Assembly: GCA_020027205.1 (NCBI GenBank)
Contig: JAHRAQ010000013.1
Coordinates: 62,001 to 126,000, forward strand
Direction: 5' to 3'
Source of the DNA: Nitrospirales bacterium
GTDB lineage: Bacteria > Nitrospirota > Nitrospiria > Nitrospirales > UBA8639
DNA: 64,000 bases
Shown: positions 29,245 through 39,335 of the stretch, in pieces
How positions within the stretch are numbered: the first letter of the stretch is position 1
Layout: each line of letters opens with the position of its first letter
The notes under the pieces: model-generated
The model's input: only the letters and a program-made list of their open reading frames with translations
Databases searched by the model: none
Told to the model about the DNA's origin: nothing
Program-made: the position numbers and the translations under genes

Positions 29245-30466
29245 AAAATCTTCCCCGGAAAATTTTACGACCGGCACCTTGTGGACGAGCGACAACCTGC
29301 CCATTTTGCGGGGTCTCAATTCAGAAACCATAGACTTGATTTATCTTGACCCGCCCTTTAATTCCAACAAAACATACTCTGCTCCGATAGGAAGTCGGGC
29401 GGCGGGCGCCGCCTTCAAAGACACGTGGACGCTAAGCGACACCGACGACGCCTGGCACGGAGAACTGTCGGAAAAAGACCCGGCCCTCTACTCGATTACA
29501 GACGCGGCGGGGCTGGCCCACAGCAAAGGGCTGAAGTCGTATTTGATTATGATGGCAGTAAGGCTGTTGGAAATGAAACGACTGTTGAAAGAAACAGGAA
29601 ACCTGTATCTGCATTGCGATCATGTGGCAAGTCATTATCTGAAAACATTGCTGGACGCCATTTTCGGCAGGAACAATTTTATCAACGAAATTGTCTGGCA
29701 TTATCAAACCGGCGGCGCCGGCAAACGCCATTTTTCCAAAAAACACGACGTGATTCTGCTTTATGGGAAAAGCAGCGCCTATGCGTTTTATCCTGACGCG
29801 GTGAAAATACCGAGAACCCCTGAAGTGTTACGGCGTCTTGAAAGCGGCATTGCCGGAGCAACCAGAGCAGAAACCCCGACCAAACTTGCCATGGACGTAT
29901 GGGTTGACGTGCCCGCGTTAAACGCAATGGCCAAAGAACGAACCGGCTACCCGACGCAAAAACCTCTGGCGTTGCTGGAACGCATCATCCAGGCATCCAG
30001 CAACGAAGGAGACATGGTGCTGGACCCATTCTGCGGATGCGCCACCACCTTGATTGCGGCGGAAAAATGGGAGCGGCGGTGGGTTGGAATCGATTTGTCC
30101 GTGAAAGCGGCAGCCCTGATTCGGTCGAGAATGGAAGATGAAGCCAATTTATTGACCCCATTCAATCTGACACACCGCACCGATATTCCAGCGCGGACAG
30201 ATCTCGCAGGGCCGTTGCCCGAGTACCGCACACACAAACACAACCTGTTCGGCAAACAGGAAGGCATCTGCAATGGATGCTTGATGTTCTTTCAGTTTCG
30301 CAATTTTCACGTTGATCATATTGTGCCGAAAGCCAAAGGCGGCTCCGACCACATCAGCAACCTGCAACTGCTGTGCGGGGCCTGCAATTCGACAAAAGGC
30401 ACCGGCACGCAGGAAGAACTCATTGCCAAACTGAAGAAAGGCGGGATGCGTTCGCACTCAACATAA
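29237..30466 (+). CDS. DNA methyltransferase fused to an HNH endonuclease
   Basis: A 409-residue two-domain protein. The N-terminal adenine-type methyltransferase has DPPFN at residues 38-42 and a distal AdoMet motif DPFCGCATT starting at residue 263 (beta order), plus GYPTQKP. The C-terminal domain is a zinc-supported HNH nuclease: CNGC, FHVDHIVPKAKGGSDH (His358, Asp360, His361) and LCGACNSTKG. This fusion is a known recurring architecture, probably a self-contained restriction-modification protein or a modification-dependent nuclease. The start at ATG 29237 is inside the end of the exonuclease gene. Base composition is AT-richer than upstream. Confidence 0.9.
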   Translation: MPKKSSPENFTTGTLWTSDNLPILRGLNSETIDLIYLDPPFNSNKTYSAPIGSRAAGAAFKDTWTLSDTDDAWHGELSEKDPALYSITDAAGLAHSKGLKSYLIMMAVRLLEMKRLLKETGNLYLHCDHVASHYLKTLLDAIFGRNNFINEIVWHYQTGGAGKRHFSKKHDVILLYGKSSAYAFYPDAVKIPRTPEVLRRLESGIAGATRAETPTKLAMDVWVDVPALNAMAKERTGYPTQKPLALLERIIQASSNEGDMVLDPFCGCATTLIAAEKWERRWVGIDLSVKAAALIRSRMEDEANLLTPFNLTHRTDIPARTDLAGPLPEYRTHKHNLFGKQEGICNGCLMFFQFRNFHVDHIVPKAKGGSDHISNLQLLCGACNSTKGTGTQEELIAKLKKGGMRSHST

Positions 30467-30591
30467 AGCCGGCATTTATCCACAGCCAATTTTGTGCACA
30501 TTCCATTAGACACAAATAATTTTGTATCAAATATTTCCCGAAATACTTTACACAAACAGCCCGACATGCCGCTCCGGCGAAGGAGAACCCC

Positions 30592-30951
30592 ATGGAACTC
30601 ACCGCAAAAGTCCTCTGGCCCCTGTTCCCTCTGCTCCTGCTGGTTGTCGTGGCGTGTTTGACGGCGGCGCTGGTGCGGGTGGTGCGGCGGAAGATGGACC
30701 CCGCCGCCGTCCGGATTCAGGCCGGCGCGCTCATCTGTTATGGGTTGGCCGCGGTCACGGCGGTCGCCAGCGAGGGCGGGGGGATGTCATCGAATGTCCA
30801 CCGGCCGTTCTCCATCGCGGCGCAGGTGTTCATTGTCTGGGCGATTGCGCGCCATTGGCGCGCGCGCCGGACTTCGCTTGTCGTGCTCAACGCGACGGCG
30901 CTGGCGGCGATTCTCGGCGACACCGCCCTGCATTATCTGCTCGCGTCATAA
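30592..30951 (+). CDS. Hypothetical four-helix membrane protein
   Basis: A 119-residue integral membrane protein with four predicted helices (about residues 8-29, 45-60, 75-89 and 95-117). A basic loop follows the first helix (RVVRRKM) and another the third (RHWRARR), suggesting both ends face the same side. A GGAGAA Shine-Dalgarno precedes the ATG. The family is not recognised. GC content returns to the core level here, unlike the preceding methyltransferase gene. Confidence 0.65.
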   Translation: MELTAKVLWPLFPLLLLVVVACLTAALVRVVRRKMDPAAVRIQAGALICYGLAAVTAVASEGGGMSSNVHRPFSIAAQVFIVWAIARHWRARRTSLVVLNATALAAILGDTALHYLLAS

Positions 30952-31015
30952 CGCGCAACGCGGGAAGGGCGGGGGCCGGACGGCGGCCGCGCCGGCGGAC
31001 GGACGGGAGCGGGCG

Positions 31016-31759
31016 TTACTGTTGCTTGATCCCGCAGGCTTTCGCCACGCCGTCACGATATTGAAGCCACATGGTCAATCCCTTTTCCAGTTGTTCCAGC
31101 ACCAGGGACTGTGCGCCGGATTTCACGGCTTCTTCCACAATCAGGTCATAGACGGCGGAGCGGTTGCAGGGTTCGAACATCTCCCGCGCCCGCACGAAAT
31201 CCATGTGTTCAGGAAGCAGCCCATGGTACGCCACCAGGGGATGCGTTCTGACAATTTCTTCGCTCTCCGCCGGGGATTTTTTTCCCCCGCGGACGTCTTC
31301 CCAGTCATTCGCCGAGCCTTCCACAAACACGGTGAGCACCGCCGTGCCCGCGATCCATTCCTTCCGCTCACAGACTTCATCCAGCCACGCCCGGTACGCG
31401 TAACTTCTTGACAGCAGTTCCACGTCTCGAAATTCCTCGCGCGCGTATCCCAGCCCCATCATCATTTGCAGGAATAATTCCTGGTGCGGCCTGCCAAGCG
31501 ACAGCCCGCCGGTTTCCTCCTCGTAAATCGTCGCGGCCAAATGTCGACGGATGCGCCATGGAGGATTTTTCCCCACAATTCTGGCCAGAAGGACCGAGAA
31601 GTCCCGAATATACACGGCATAGTCCTGGCGAAAGTATACGTTGAGTTGGGCCTTGGTGGCCAAACTGCCGTTGAAGTAGGGCATGGACCAATGCTGCTTG
31701 CGGCCGATGATCTCAAACATCCGCTCGCGCAATTGTGTGGCCGACAGTTTCCAGATCAT
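31016..31759 (-). CDS. Haem-oxygenase-fold (TenA/PqqC/CADD-like) diiron protein
   Basis: A 247-residue all-helical protein of the TenA/PqqC superfamily. The pattern IYEEETGGLSLGRPHQELFL supplies Glu and His residues arranged as in haem-oxygenase-like diiron oxidases. Further conserved residues lie in VFVEGSANDWE and HPLVAYHGLLPEHMDF. CADD-type relatives make p-aminobenzoate, while PqqC and TenA act in cofactor synthesis, so a cofactor-related oxidation is the best guess. The ATG at 31759 has no strong Shine-Dalgarno; the frame is open upstream. No biosynthetic partner is adjacent. Confidence 0.8.
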   Translation of the reverse strand: MIWKLSATQLRERMFEIIGRKQHWSMPYFNGSLATKAQLNVYFRQDYAVYIRDFSVLLARIVGKNPPWRIRRHLAATIYEEETGGLSLGRPHQELFLQMMMGLGYAREEFRDVELLSRSYAYRAWLDEVCERKEWIAGTAVLTVFVEGSANDWEDVRGGKKSPAESEEIVRTHPLVAYHGLLPEHMDFVRAREMFEPCNRSAVYDLIVEEAVKSGAQSLVLEQLEKGLTMWLQYRDGVAKACGIKQQ

Positions 31760-31880
31760 GACACGGGGACGAAGGCAAGGGGTAATGAACGCCGTCTCTC
31801 GCCGGGCAGCACGGTGACCATCGTCGCGCGACACCGGAGACACGACCGGAACATGGCAAAGCGGGCACGCCCGGAACGGT

Positions 31881-31910
31881 TTGCGTTTTTCGTGTCGGTC
31901 ATCCTACAAT
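31881..31910 (+). promoter_or_regulatory. Promoter of the 96-residue gene
   Basis: TTGCGT (31881-31886), 18-bp spacer, TACAAT (31905-31910). Predicted start near 31917. This excludes the in-frame ATG at 31909 as a start and favours the ATG at 31969. Confidence 0.6.
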
Positions 31911-31968
31911 GACCCGCCTCGGCACGGACGGACTTTGCAAGCATACCATTATAGGCGGGAAAAGCAAC

Positions 31969-32259
31969 ATGGCCCTTGACCCGGTGACGCTGGCGAACCC
32001 GGACGACATCCTGACGTTTCTGGCCGACGTGGCCCTGCGCGGTCCGGGGATGACCACGGACAGCCTGATGGAGTATGTGATGGACGAGGGGTTCACCGAA
32101 CCCACCTATCTCAACGCCAAAGGCGAGGACCCGCAGGCGTTTTTCAAAGGCACACCGGGCGCCTGGGCCGTGTATCAAATTCGTGAATGGAAACGGGTGC
32201 TTGTGGTCAGCGGCGGTGACCACCGGGAACGGCGGGTGCAGATTACCGAAACCCCCTAG
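31969..32259 (+). CDS. Small hypothetical protein
   Basis: A 96-residue soluble protein of unknown family. It starts at ATG 31969, preceded by GGCGGGA, and has its own promoter. A helical N-terminal half (DDILTFLADVALRGPG) is followed by a strand-rich end (WAVYQIREWKRVLVVSGG). There is no signal peptide or metal motif. It is flanked by the haem-oxygenase-fold gene (divergent) and an exported-protein gene (convergent). Confidence 0.6.
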   Translation: MALDPVTLANPDDILTFLADVALRGPGMTTDSLMEYVMDEGFTEPTYLNAKGEDPQAFFKGTPGAWAVYQIREWKRVLVVSGGDHRERRVQITETP

Positions 32260-32301
32260 CCCGCCGGATGATCGCCCGTCGAACGACGGCACGCAGTCCG
32301 G

Positions 32302-32721
32302 CTACCGCCACCCGCCCACCAGCACGCCTTCTTCAAAATACAGATAGCGGTGGCGGACAGTCCCGACGTCGATCCAGTCTTCGTAGACCCATTCTTCCCG
32401 GCGCACACCCCGGTTGGTGTAGGTCACGTTCATTTGATACGGTGACCCCCAGGCTTGCATGGCCTGTTCGCGCGTCATGCCCACGATGACGTTCTTGTCC
32501 AGGATGTGTTGTTCGAAGGTCGGGTCCAGCCATCCCGGCACCACGCCCCAGGCCACCATGCCGGCGGCCGCAAGGCCCAGCAACACCCAGAGGGCCAGCC
32601 GGACCGGGCGTCGGCACGGGATCGAGAGCGAAGGCACGGGCACGGCGGGCATGGCCGCCTCGTCGGCGGGAGGGGGCGGTGACGCGGAAACGGGGCGGGA
32701 GTCCTGCGGAGTCGTCATCAC
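32302..32721 (-). CDS. Single-span membrane protein with OmlA/SmpA-like domain
   Basis: A 139-residue protein. A Pro/Ala-rich cytoplasmic tail (residues 1-37) leads to one membrane helix (about 40-62). A compact domain follows with VIVGMTREQAMQAWGSPYQMN, matching the start of SmpA/OmlA (BamE-like) domains, then strands ending REEWVYEDW. It lacks a lipobox, so it is anchored by the helix and not by lipid. The role is unknown; the fold often serves as an envelope scaffold. Confidence 0.65.
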   Translation of the reverse strand: MMTTPQDSRPVSASPPPPADEAAMPAVPVPSLSIPCRRPVRLALWVLLGLAAAGMVAWGVVPGWLDPTFEQHILDKNVIVGMTREQAMQAWGSPYQMNVTYTNRGVRREEWVYEDWIDVGTVRHRYLYFEEGVLVGGWR

Positions 32722-32771
32722 AACAGACAGTTTAACAACCGTGCGCGAAAAGGGTCAACGACGGCGCGGCC

Positions 32772-33134
32772 ATGTTTCTTGAAGTGGAACAGAACCCGAA
32801 CTGCGGAGCATCGGTCTTTCTCCGTTTCAAGGCGCTGGGCCAGGCACGACAACTTCGGCAGGTCAGGAGTTATGAACATTCCGCGCGGGGTGAATGGTGC
32901 GACGTCGTGGGGTGGACCGATGACGACAGCCGGCCGGTCTGCCCGGCCATGGCGCGGCCGGTGGAAGAATCCGGACACGGGACCGCATATGTGGTGTTTG
33001 GCGGCCCGTGGGGGTTGCGATTGAAACGCGCGGGCGCCCGTGAAGACTGGAGCCTGAACAGCCCGCGCCAGTGGGGCGAACCCTACCTGCTCTTGACGGA
33101 TGCCCGCGACCTGCGCATGGCGGACGTCACATAA
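32772..33134 (+). CDS. Hypothetical protein
   Basis: A 120-residue soluble protein not recognised. Three cysteines (NPNCG, GEWCDV, RPVCPAM) are present but not in a standard metal motif. The C-terminal half is strand-rich (HGTAYVVFGGPWGLRLKRAG). It starts at ATG 32772 with no clear Shine-Dalgarno. It sits divergently from the OmlA-like gene and converges on the exported protein at 33167. Confidence 0.5.
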   Translation: MFLEVEQNPNCGASVFLRFKALGQARQLRQVRSYEHSARGEWCDVVGWTDDDSRPVCPAMARPVEESGHGTAYVVFGGPWGLRLKRAGAREDWSLNSPRQWGEPYLLLTDARDLRMADVT

Positions 33135-33166
33135 CCGGACGCCGGCCCCGTGGAAGCGGCGGCGCG

Positions 33167-33949
33167 TTATTCGGCATATTCCGGAACCGGAACGGGTTTC
33201 CGTGCGACGGGCGGCGCGGGAACGCGCCGGGCAAAATCCGGGGAATAGGGATTCGGAACGGGTTCATGAGTATACCGGCCGATCTTGTGAATCCGGGGCA
33301 AACTCTGCACGCTAAACTCAAGCCGGTCGATGGGAGTCTCCACGGTCAGGCGGTCGGGAAGCCCTTTCAGGGAAAACAACTGATAGGCCAGCGACCATTC
33401 CCAATCTTCCTTGTTCCAGTCTTCCACCACGAGTTCGGCCTTCTTGGAGGCCGGGCCTTTGAACAGAAGAATCCACAAACTGGATCGAAACACCGGTGCG
33501 TCCGGCGTGGTCGAAGGGCTGAACTCCCGGACCAGTTCCGGAATGGCCTGCAAGGGCACGTCCGGGGTAAATTCGACTTCGACCCGCCTGACGTACAAGG
33601 TGGGAAAGTCACCCTCCTCGCGACGGTCGGGTGTGTAGACAAAGGCATAGCGCACCTGAACGCCGTCGCGCGCGTAGGTGTACACGTCCTCGCCGTTTTC
33701 GGGGGACACGAGTTTGCTGAAATATTTTTCCCAGTCCCCGGGCGAATAATAACTGAACACGCGCAGGGCGGCCTTCCGTGACCGGATCGCGTGAGGAACG
33801 CCGAATTTGTCATGGACTTCCCGTTGCGTCAGGCCCAGAAACCCGTCTTCAAAAAACGGGGTGGCGTGCAGCACGGCCGGCGACGCGCTCCACAGCCCGG
33901 CCGCGAGGAGCCACATGACGGAAGAACGCGCTGACGGGAGATTGAACAT
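33167..33949 (-). CDS. Exported protein with OmlA/SmpA-like N-terminal motif
   Basis: A 260-residue protein with a signal peptide (about residues 1-29, ending LHA). [21 protein letters not shown] follows, which resembles the OmlA/SmpA repeat (GMT..EV...G.P). The remainder is strand-rich with many aromatic residues ([27 protein letters not shown]). The Pro/Arg-rich C-terminus ([18 protein letters not shown]) is probably flexible. The start is ATG 33949; an open frame extends far upstream but crosses the metH promoter. The function is unknown. Confidence 0.7.
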   Translation of the reverse strand: MFNLPSARSSVMWLLAAGLWSASPAVLHATPFFEDGFLGLTQREVHDKFGVPHAIRSRKAALRVFSYYSPGDWEKYFSKLVSPENGEDVYTYARDGVQVRYAFVYTPDRREEGDFPTLYVRRVEVEFTPDVPLQAIPELVREFSPSTTPDAPVFRSSLWILLFKGPASKKAELVVEDWNKEDWEWSLAYQLFSLKGLPDRLTVETPIDRLEFSVQSLPRIHKIGRYTHEPVPNPYSPDFARRVPAPPVARKPVPVPEYAE

Positions 33950-34049
33950 GCATGTTCCTTCGGCAATGAACGTCCCGAATCCTATGCCCCGCCGCAAAAG
34001 CGCGTCAAGCCACGCCCGTGCCGGCTCCGTCGTGCCCGCGCGCCGGGTT

Positions 34050-34078
34050 TTGACCATGCGCGACGAGCGTCGTATAGT
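34050..34078 (+). promoter_or_regulatory. Promoter of metH
   Basis: TTGACC (34050-34055), 17-bp spacer, TATAGT (34073-34078). Predicted start near 34085, leaving a leader of about 105 bases in which I see no B12, SAM or SAH riboswitch signature. Confidence 0.7.
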
Positions 34079-34189
34079 CGGCCCGCGTTCGTCCGGGCAC
34101 ATGAGACCGGCGCCCCCGGCGAACCACCGCCCTCGGACACCGTGCAGGGAAACCGAGCGTTCACGCGCGGCGGCGCGAGAGAAACAGCC

Positions 34190-37100
34190 ATGAAACGACC
34201 CACACCCACCATGGACGCCTTCATCCGTCAACTGCGGCAGCGCATCGTCGTGATGGACGGCGCCATGGGCACCATGATCCAGCAGCATCGCCTGACGGAG
34301 TCCGACTTTCGTGGCACGCGGTTTGCCGACCATCCCTGCGACGTCAAAGGGAACAACGACCTGCTGGTGCTCACCCAGCCGGACCTGATTTATTCGATCC
34401 ATCATGACTATCTGGAAGCCGGTGCGGACCTGATTGAGACGAATACGTTCAACGCCAACGCCATCTCCATGGCCGACTATCGGATGGAAGGTCTGGTGTA
34501 TGACCTCAACCGGGCCGGCGCGGAAGTGGCGCGGAAGGCGGCGGACGCGGCGACCGCGCGCGATCCGTCGCGGCCGCGGGTGGTGGCCGGCGCGGTCGGC
34601 CCCACCAACCGCACTGCGTCCATGTCGCCGGACGTGAACAACCCGGCCTTCCGCGCGGTGACGTTTGAACACCTGCGCGCCGCCTACTACGAACAGGTGC
34701 GGGGGTTGATGGACGGCGGCGCGGACCTGCTCCTGGTGGAAACCATTTTCGATACGCTCAACGCCAAGGCCGCGTTGTTTGCAATTGATCAATACCGCCT
34801 TGAACACGGCGTGGACGTGCCGGCGATGGCGTCCGTGACCATTACCGACCGGAGCGGGCGCACCCTCTCCGGGCAAACGATTGACGCCTTCTGGCATTCC
34901 ATCGCCCATGCGCGGCCCTTCAGCGTCGGGATCAACTGCGCCCTGGGAGCCGTGCACATGCGCCCCTATGTCGAGGAGTTATCGAAATGCGCCTCCGTCT
35001 ACATCAGTTGCCACCCCAATGCGGGGCTGCCGAACGCCTTTGGCGGGTTTGATGAAACGCCGCAGCGGATGGCGAACGATTTGCGGGAGTTTGCCGGGAA
35101 CGGGTGGTTGAACATCGTGGGCGGATGTTGCGGCAGCACACCAGAACACATTGCGGCTCTTGCCGACGCGGTGCGCGGCCTGCCCCCGCGCGCGGTGACC
35201 GCCGCCGATCATGTGACGCGGTTAAGCGGACTGGAGTCGCTGACGATCCGGCCCGAGGCAAACTTCATCAACATCGGCGAACGGACAAACGTCACGGGAT
35301 CGCCGAAGTTTGCCGACCTGATTCTCAACGACCGGTTCGAGGAAGCCTTGTCCGTGGCGCGACAACAGGTGGATGACGGGGCGCAGATTGTGGACGTCAA
35401 CATGGACGAAGCCATGCTGGATTCGGAACAGGCCATGGCGCATTTTCTGTGTCTCATCGCCTCGGAACCCGATATTTGCCGCGTGCCCGTTATGATCGAC
35501 AGTTCCAAGTGGTCGGTGCTGGAGGCCGGGCTGCAATGCCTCCAGGGCAAGGGCGTGGTTAATTCCATCAGCCTGAAGGAAGGCGAGGAGAAATTTCAGG
35601 AGCAGGCGCGCCTGATTAAACGATACGGCGCGGCCGTGGTGGTGATGGCGTTTGATGAAACCGGGCAGGCCGACACCATCGAACGCAAGGTGGAGATTTG
35701 CGCCAGAGCCTACCGCATGTTGACCGAAGACGTCGGCTTTCCTCCGCACGATATTATTTTTGATCCGAACATCCTGACGGTGGCGACGGGCATCGACGCG
35801 CACAACGCCTATGCGGTCAATTTCATCGAAGCCGTCCGGCGCATCAAGGCAGAGTTGCCGCATTGCAAAGTCAGCGGCGGCGTCAGCAATATCTCCTTTT
35901 CCTTCCGAGGCAACAACGTCGTGCGGGAAGCCATGCACACGGCGTTTTTGTATCACGCCGTCAAGGCCGGTCTCGACATGGCCATCGTCAACGCCGGCCA
36001 GTTGGGCGTGTATGAAGAAATCCCCAAAGACCTGCTGGAACTTGTCGAAGACGTGCTGCTGAATCGAACACCCGACGCCACCGAGCGGCTGGTCGCCTTT
36101 GCGGAAACCGTGAAACAGGGCGGGAAACCGGCGGTCAAAGACGAGGCGTGGCGGCACGGCACCATCGAGGAACGGCTCGCCCATGCCTTGGTCAAGGGCA
36201 TCGTGGATCATATCGACAAAGACGTGGAACAGGCCCGCCGGAGTTATGACAAGCCGATTCAGGTGATCGAAGGGCCGCTGATGGACGGCATGAACGTCGT
36301 GGGAAAATTATTCGGTTCCGGAAAAATGTTTTTGCCGCAAGTCGTCAAAAGCGCGCGCGTGATGAAAAAAGCCGTGGCGTATCTGTTGCCGTTCATGGAA
36401 CGGGAACAACAGGCATCGGGCGGCGCAACGCGGGCGAAGGTGCTGCTGGCGACGGTCAAGGGCGACGTGCACGACATCGGCAAAAACATCGTGGGCGTCG
36501 TCCTGCGGTGCAACAACTATGACGTGATTGATCTGGGAGTGATGGTGTCCTGCGAAAAGATTTTGCAAACCGCCAGAGAACAACGCGTCGACATGATCGG
36601 CCTAAGCGGATTGATTACACCTTCGCTGGAGGAAATGGCCCACAACGCAAAGGAAATGGCGCGTCAGGGCTTTGACATTCCCCTGCTCATCGGCGGCGCC
36701 ACGACCAGCAAAGCCCACACAGCCGTCAAAATCGCCCCGGGCTATCCGGAGCCGGTCGTGCACGTTCTGGACGCCTCGCTGGCGGTGAACGTCGTCCGGC
36801 AACTGTTGAGCAAAGACGACAAACAGGGGTTTGTGGAAACCATTCGGCGGCAACAGCAACAGTCGCGTGACGCCTATGAAAACAAGAAGACGATGAAAAA
36901 ACTGTTGCCGTTGGACGAGGCGAGACGGCGGCACACCGCGATTGACTGGCAACAATCGGATCTCGCCGAACCGGAGTTTGCGGGCACGCGGATCATTGAG
37001 AATCAACCGTTGAAAGAGTTGGCGCCGGTGATTGACTGGTCACCGTTTTTTCATACGTGGGAATTGAAAGGCAGATACCCCCAAATCCTGGACGACCCCA

Positions 37101-37873
37101 GGGTGGGAACGAAAGCCAAGGAATTGTTCGACGATGCACGGAAATTGCTCGACGAAATTGTCGATCAACAACTCCTCACGGCCAAAGCGGTGTACGGATT
37201 TTTCCCGGCCAACAGCATGGGCGACGATATTGAGGTGTATGAGGACAAATCTCGCACGAAAACGCGCGCCATCTTTCACACCCTTCGCCAACAACTCGAC
37301 AAACCGGCGGGACAATTCAACTATGCCCTGGCGGACTTTATCGCGCCCCGATCAACCGGACTGGCCGACTATCTCGGCGGGTTTGCGGTCACGACCGGCA
37401 TCGGTCTCCCCGCGCTGTGCGAACGATTTGAAAAAGATCATGATGATTACAATTCCATCATGGCCAAAGCGTTGGCCGACCGGCTGGCCGAGGCGTTTGC
37501 CGAGTGGCTGCATCGGGAAGTTCGCAACGCCTGGGGCTACGGCAAAGACGAACAACTTTCGAACGACGCGCTCATCAAAGAACGCTACCGCGGCATCCGC
37601 CCCGCGCCGGGCTATCCCGCCTGCCCCGACCACACGGAAAAACGGATTTTGTTTGACCTGCTGAACGCCGAAACGTCCACCAACATTCACCTGACCGAAA
37701 CCTTCGCCATGCTGCCGGCCGCATCGGTCAGCGGCCTCTACTTCGCCCACCCGCAAGCCAAATACTTCGCCGTGGGCACGATTGACCACGATCAAGTCAA
37801 AGACTACGCCACGCGCAAACGGATGGACGTGGCCGAAGTCGAACGGTGGCTGGCGCCGAACGTCATAGCCTAG
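34190..37873 (+). CDS. metH: Cobalamin-dependent methionine synthase
   Basis: Transfers the methyl group of 5-methyltetrahydrofolate through cobalamin to homocysteine. From ATG 34190 it is 1227 residues, the same length as E. coli MetH. Domains in order: homocysteine binding with zinc ligands in GINCALG and GGCCG (Cys313, Cys314); pterin binding ([11 protein letters not shown], then [10 protein letters not shown]); B12 cap and B12 domain with [11 protein letters not shown] (His761, lower axial ligand); and the AdoMet activation domain ([21 protein letters not shown]). An upstream GTG at 34142 is a weaker start. A DUF4139 gene follows 13 bp later, probably co-transcribed. Confidence 0.97.
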   Translation: MKRPTPTMDAFIRQLRQRIVVMDGAMGTMIQQHRLTESDFRGTRFADHPCDVKGNNDLLVLTQPDLIYSIHHDYLEAGADLIETNTFNANAISMADYRMEGLVYDLNRAGAEVARKAADAATARDPSRPRVVAGAVGPTNRTASMSPDVNNPAFRAVTFEHLRAAYYEQVRGLMDGGADLLLVETIFDTLNAKAALFAIDQYRLEHGVDVPAMASVTITDRSGRTLSGQTIDAFWHSIAHARPFSVGINCALGAVHMRPYVEELSKCASVYISCHPNAGLPNAFGGFDETPQRMANDLREFAGNGWLNIVGGCCGSTPEHIAALADAVRGLPPRAVTAADHVTRLSGLESLTIRPEANFINIGERTNVTGSPKFADLILNDRFEEALSVARQQVDDGAQIVDVNMDEAMLDSEQAMAHFLCLIASEPDICRVPVMIDSSKWSVLEAGLQCLQGKGVVNSISLKEGEEKFQEQARLIKRYGAAVVVMAFDETGQADTIERKVEICARAYRMLTEDVGFPPHDIIFDPNILTVATGIDAHNAYAVNFIEAVRRIKAELPHCKVSGGVSNISFSFRGNNVVREAMHTAFLYHAVKAGLDMAIVNAGQLGVYEEIPKDLLELVEDVLLNRTPDATERLVAFAETVKQGGKPAVKDEAWRHGTIEERLAHALVKGIVDHIDKDVEQARRSYDKPIQVIEGPLMDGMNVVGKLFGSGKMFLPQVVKSARVMKKAVAYLLPFMEREQQASGGATRAKVLLATVKGDVHDIGKNIVGVVLRCNNYDVIDLGVMVSCEKILQTAREQRVDMIGLSGLITPSLEEMAHNAKEMARQGFDIPLLIGGATTSKAHTAVKIAPGYPEPVVHVLDASLAVNVVRQLLSKDDKQGFVETIRRQQQQSRDAYENKKTMKKLLPLDEARRRHTAIDWQQSDLAEPEFAGTRIIENQPLKELAPVIDWSPFFHTWELKGRYPQILDDPRVGTKAKELFDDARKLLDEIVDQQLLTAKAVYGFFPANSMGDDIEVYEDKSRTKTRAIFHTLRQQLDKPAGQFNYALADFIAPRSTGLADYLGGFAVTTGIGLPALCERFEKDHDDYNSIMAKALADRLAEAFAEWLHREVRNAWGYGKDEQLSNDALIKERYRGIRPAPGYPACPDHTEKRILFDLLNAETSTNIHLTETFAMLPAASVSGLYFAHPQAKYFAVGTIDHDQVKDYATRKRMDVAEVERWLAPNVIA
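37815..37860 (+). repeat. metH 3' end, repeat copy 1
   Basis: This 46-bp stretch inside the metH 3' end is repeated at 39337-39382 with 40 of 46 identical positions in direct orientation. It encodes the C-terminal [15 protein letters not shown] segment of MetH. Confidence 0.85.
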
Positions 37874-37886
37874 AAGGAGATTGATC

Positions 37887-39326
37887 ATGCGACATGGAAC
37901 GGGTTGTCACGGGCGTGTGCTGCAAGGCTGTCTGATCCTTGCGCTGTCGGGCGCCGGCGCGGGGGCGGTGTGCGCCGAAGAAATCATCACCACCCTCGAC
38001 GATCAGCAGGAAATCGCGCTGACCGTGTACAACAGTGATCTGGCATTGGTCCGCGACGTGCGCAAGGTGCCGCTGGCCAAAGGACTGAATACCATTGCGG
38101 TGCGCGAAGTGAGCGCGCAGATTCATCCCGAGACCACAATTATTACGAATGTATCCCACCCGGATTCGCTGTCCCTGCTGGAACAAAATTTCGATTATGA
38201 TTTGCTGACGCCCGGCCAGTTGCTACAGAAATACGTGGGCAAACAAATCAAGGTTGTCAAAACGCACCCGACGACCGGGGCCGAGAAAGAAGTGGCCGCG
38301 ACCGTGCTCAGCGCAAACGATGGCGTTGTGTTGCGAATCGGCGACCGCATAGAAACCGGCGCGCCCGGCCGCATTGTGTACGAGTCCGTACCCGACAATT
38401 TGCGCGACCGTCCCACGCTGTCAATTTTGGCCCGAAGTTCGCGCGGGGGCAAACAAACCCTGGAATTGAGTTATTTGACGGACGGCCTGGGCTGGCGGGC
38501 GGATTACGTGGCGAAACTGGACAAAGACGATGCGCACGTGGACATGAACGGCTGGGTGACCCTGCACAATCAAAGCGGGGTGAGTTACAAAAACTCGAAG
38601 TTGCAACTGGTGGCCGGCGATCTGAATCTTGTTTCCCGAAACGACGACTTTTCCGAGCGGGCACAAATGGTTCGAGCGATGAGGGACCGCTCCTCCGTCA
38701 TGGAAGAAGAGGGCTTGTTTGAATATCACCTCTACACCTTGGGACACAAAACAGACGTATTGCAAAATCAAACCAAGCAAGTGTCGCTGATGACCGCGAG
38801 CCGGATTCCGGTCACAAAGAAATTTTTGCTGCGCGGCCAGCGGCGCTATTACCGCGAACGATACGACGGCGAGAAGTTGAAAGTCGGCGTCTTTGTGGAG
38901 TTTGACAACACAAAAGAACACGGTTTGGGTATCGCGCTACCGAGAGGCATCGTGCGGGTTTACAAGAATGACTCGAGCGGCAACGCGCAGTTTATCGGCG
39001 AAGACCGCATCGATCACACGCCCGAAGATGAAAAGATTCGCCTGAAAATGGGCGATGCGTTTGACATCACCGCGAAGAAAAAACAAACCGAATATAAGAA
39101 AGGCGAGCACAGAACCAACTCGGCCTACGAAATTGAAATCCACAACGCCAAAGAAGAAGACGTCACCGTACGCGTCTCGGAACCCATCCCAGGGGATTGG
39201 ACGATGATCGAGAGTTCCATCCCCCATGAAAAACCCGATGCGCATACCGCGGAGTGGAAAATCATGGTGCCGGCAAAACAGCGCGTGACACTGACCTATA
39301 GCGTGTCGGTGCGTTACAGCCCATAA
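37887..39326 (+). CDS. Exported DUF4139 domain protein
   Basis: A 479-residue protein with a signal peptide (about residues 1-29, ending VCA). A DUF4139 architecture follows: an N-terminal strand domain starting ALTVYNSDLALVRDVRKV, a central region with LSYLTDGLGWRADYVAKL, and a C-terminal NTKEHGLGIALPRGIVRVYK and IEIHNAKEEDVTV domain. Relatives are envelope proteins of unknown role. The start is ATG 37887 because AAGGAGA lies 7 bases upstream, while the TTG at 37881 is too close. It lies between intact metH and a relic of a second metH tail, which suggests insertion or recombination here. Confidence 0.85.
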   Translation: MRHGTGCHGRVLQGCLILALSGAGAGAVCAEEIITTLDDQQEIALTVYNSDLALVRDVRKVPLAKGLNTIAVREVSAQIHPETTIITNVSHPDSLSLLEQNFDYDLLTPGQLLQKYVGKQIKVVKTHPTTGAEKEVAATVLSANDGVVLRIGDRIETGAPGRIVYESVPDNLRDRPTLSILARSSRGGKQTLELSYLTDGLGWRADYVAKLDKDDAHVDMNGWVTLHNQSGVSYKNSKLQLVAGDLNLVSRNDDFSERAQMVRAMRDRSSVMEEEGLFEYHLYTLGHKTDVLQNQTKQVSLMTASRIPVTKKFLLRGQRRYYRERYDGEKLKVGVFVEFDNTKEHGLGIALPRGIVRVYKNDSSGNAQFIGEDRIDHTPEDEKIRLKMGDAFDITAKKKQTEYKKGEHRTNSAYEIEIHNAKEEDVTVRVSEPIPGDWTMIESSIPHEKPDAHTAEWKIMVPAKQRVTLTYSVSVRYSP

Positions 39327-39335
39327 ACAGTCGAG

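Noticed and set aside
34079..34189. Cobalamin, SAM or SAH riboswitch in the metH leader
   Set aside because: I searched the leader for the B12 box and for SAM/SAH core elements and saw none.
33950..34957. Upstream extension of the exported-protein frame into metH
   Set aside because: It crosses the metH promoter and coding start, and the signal peptide at 33949 marks a proper N-terminus.
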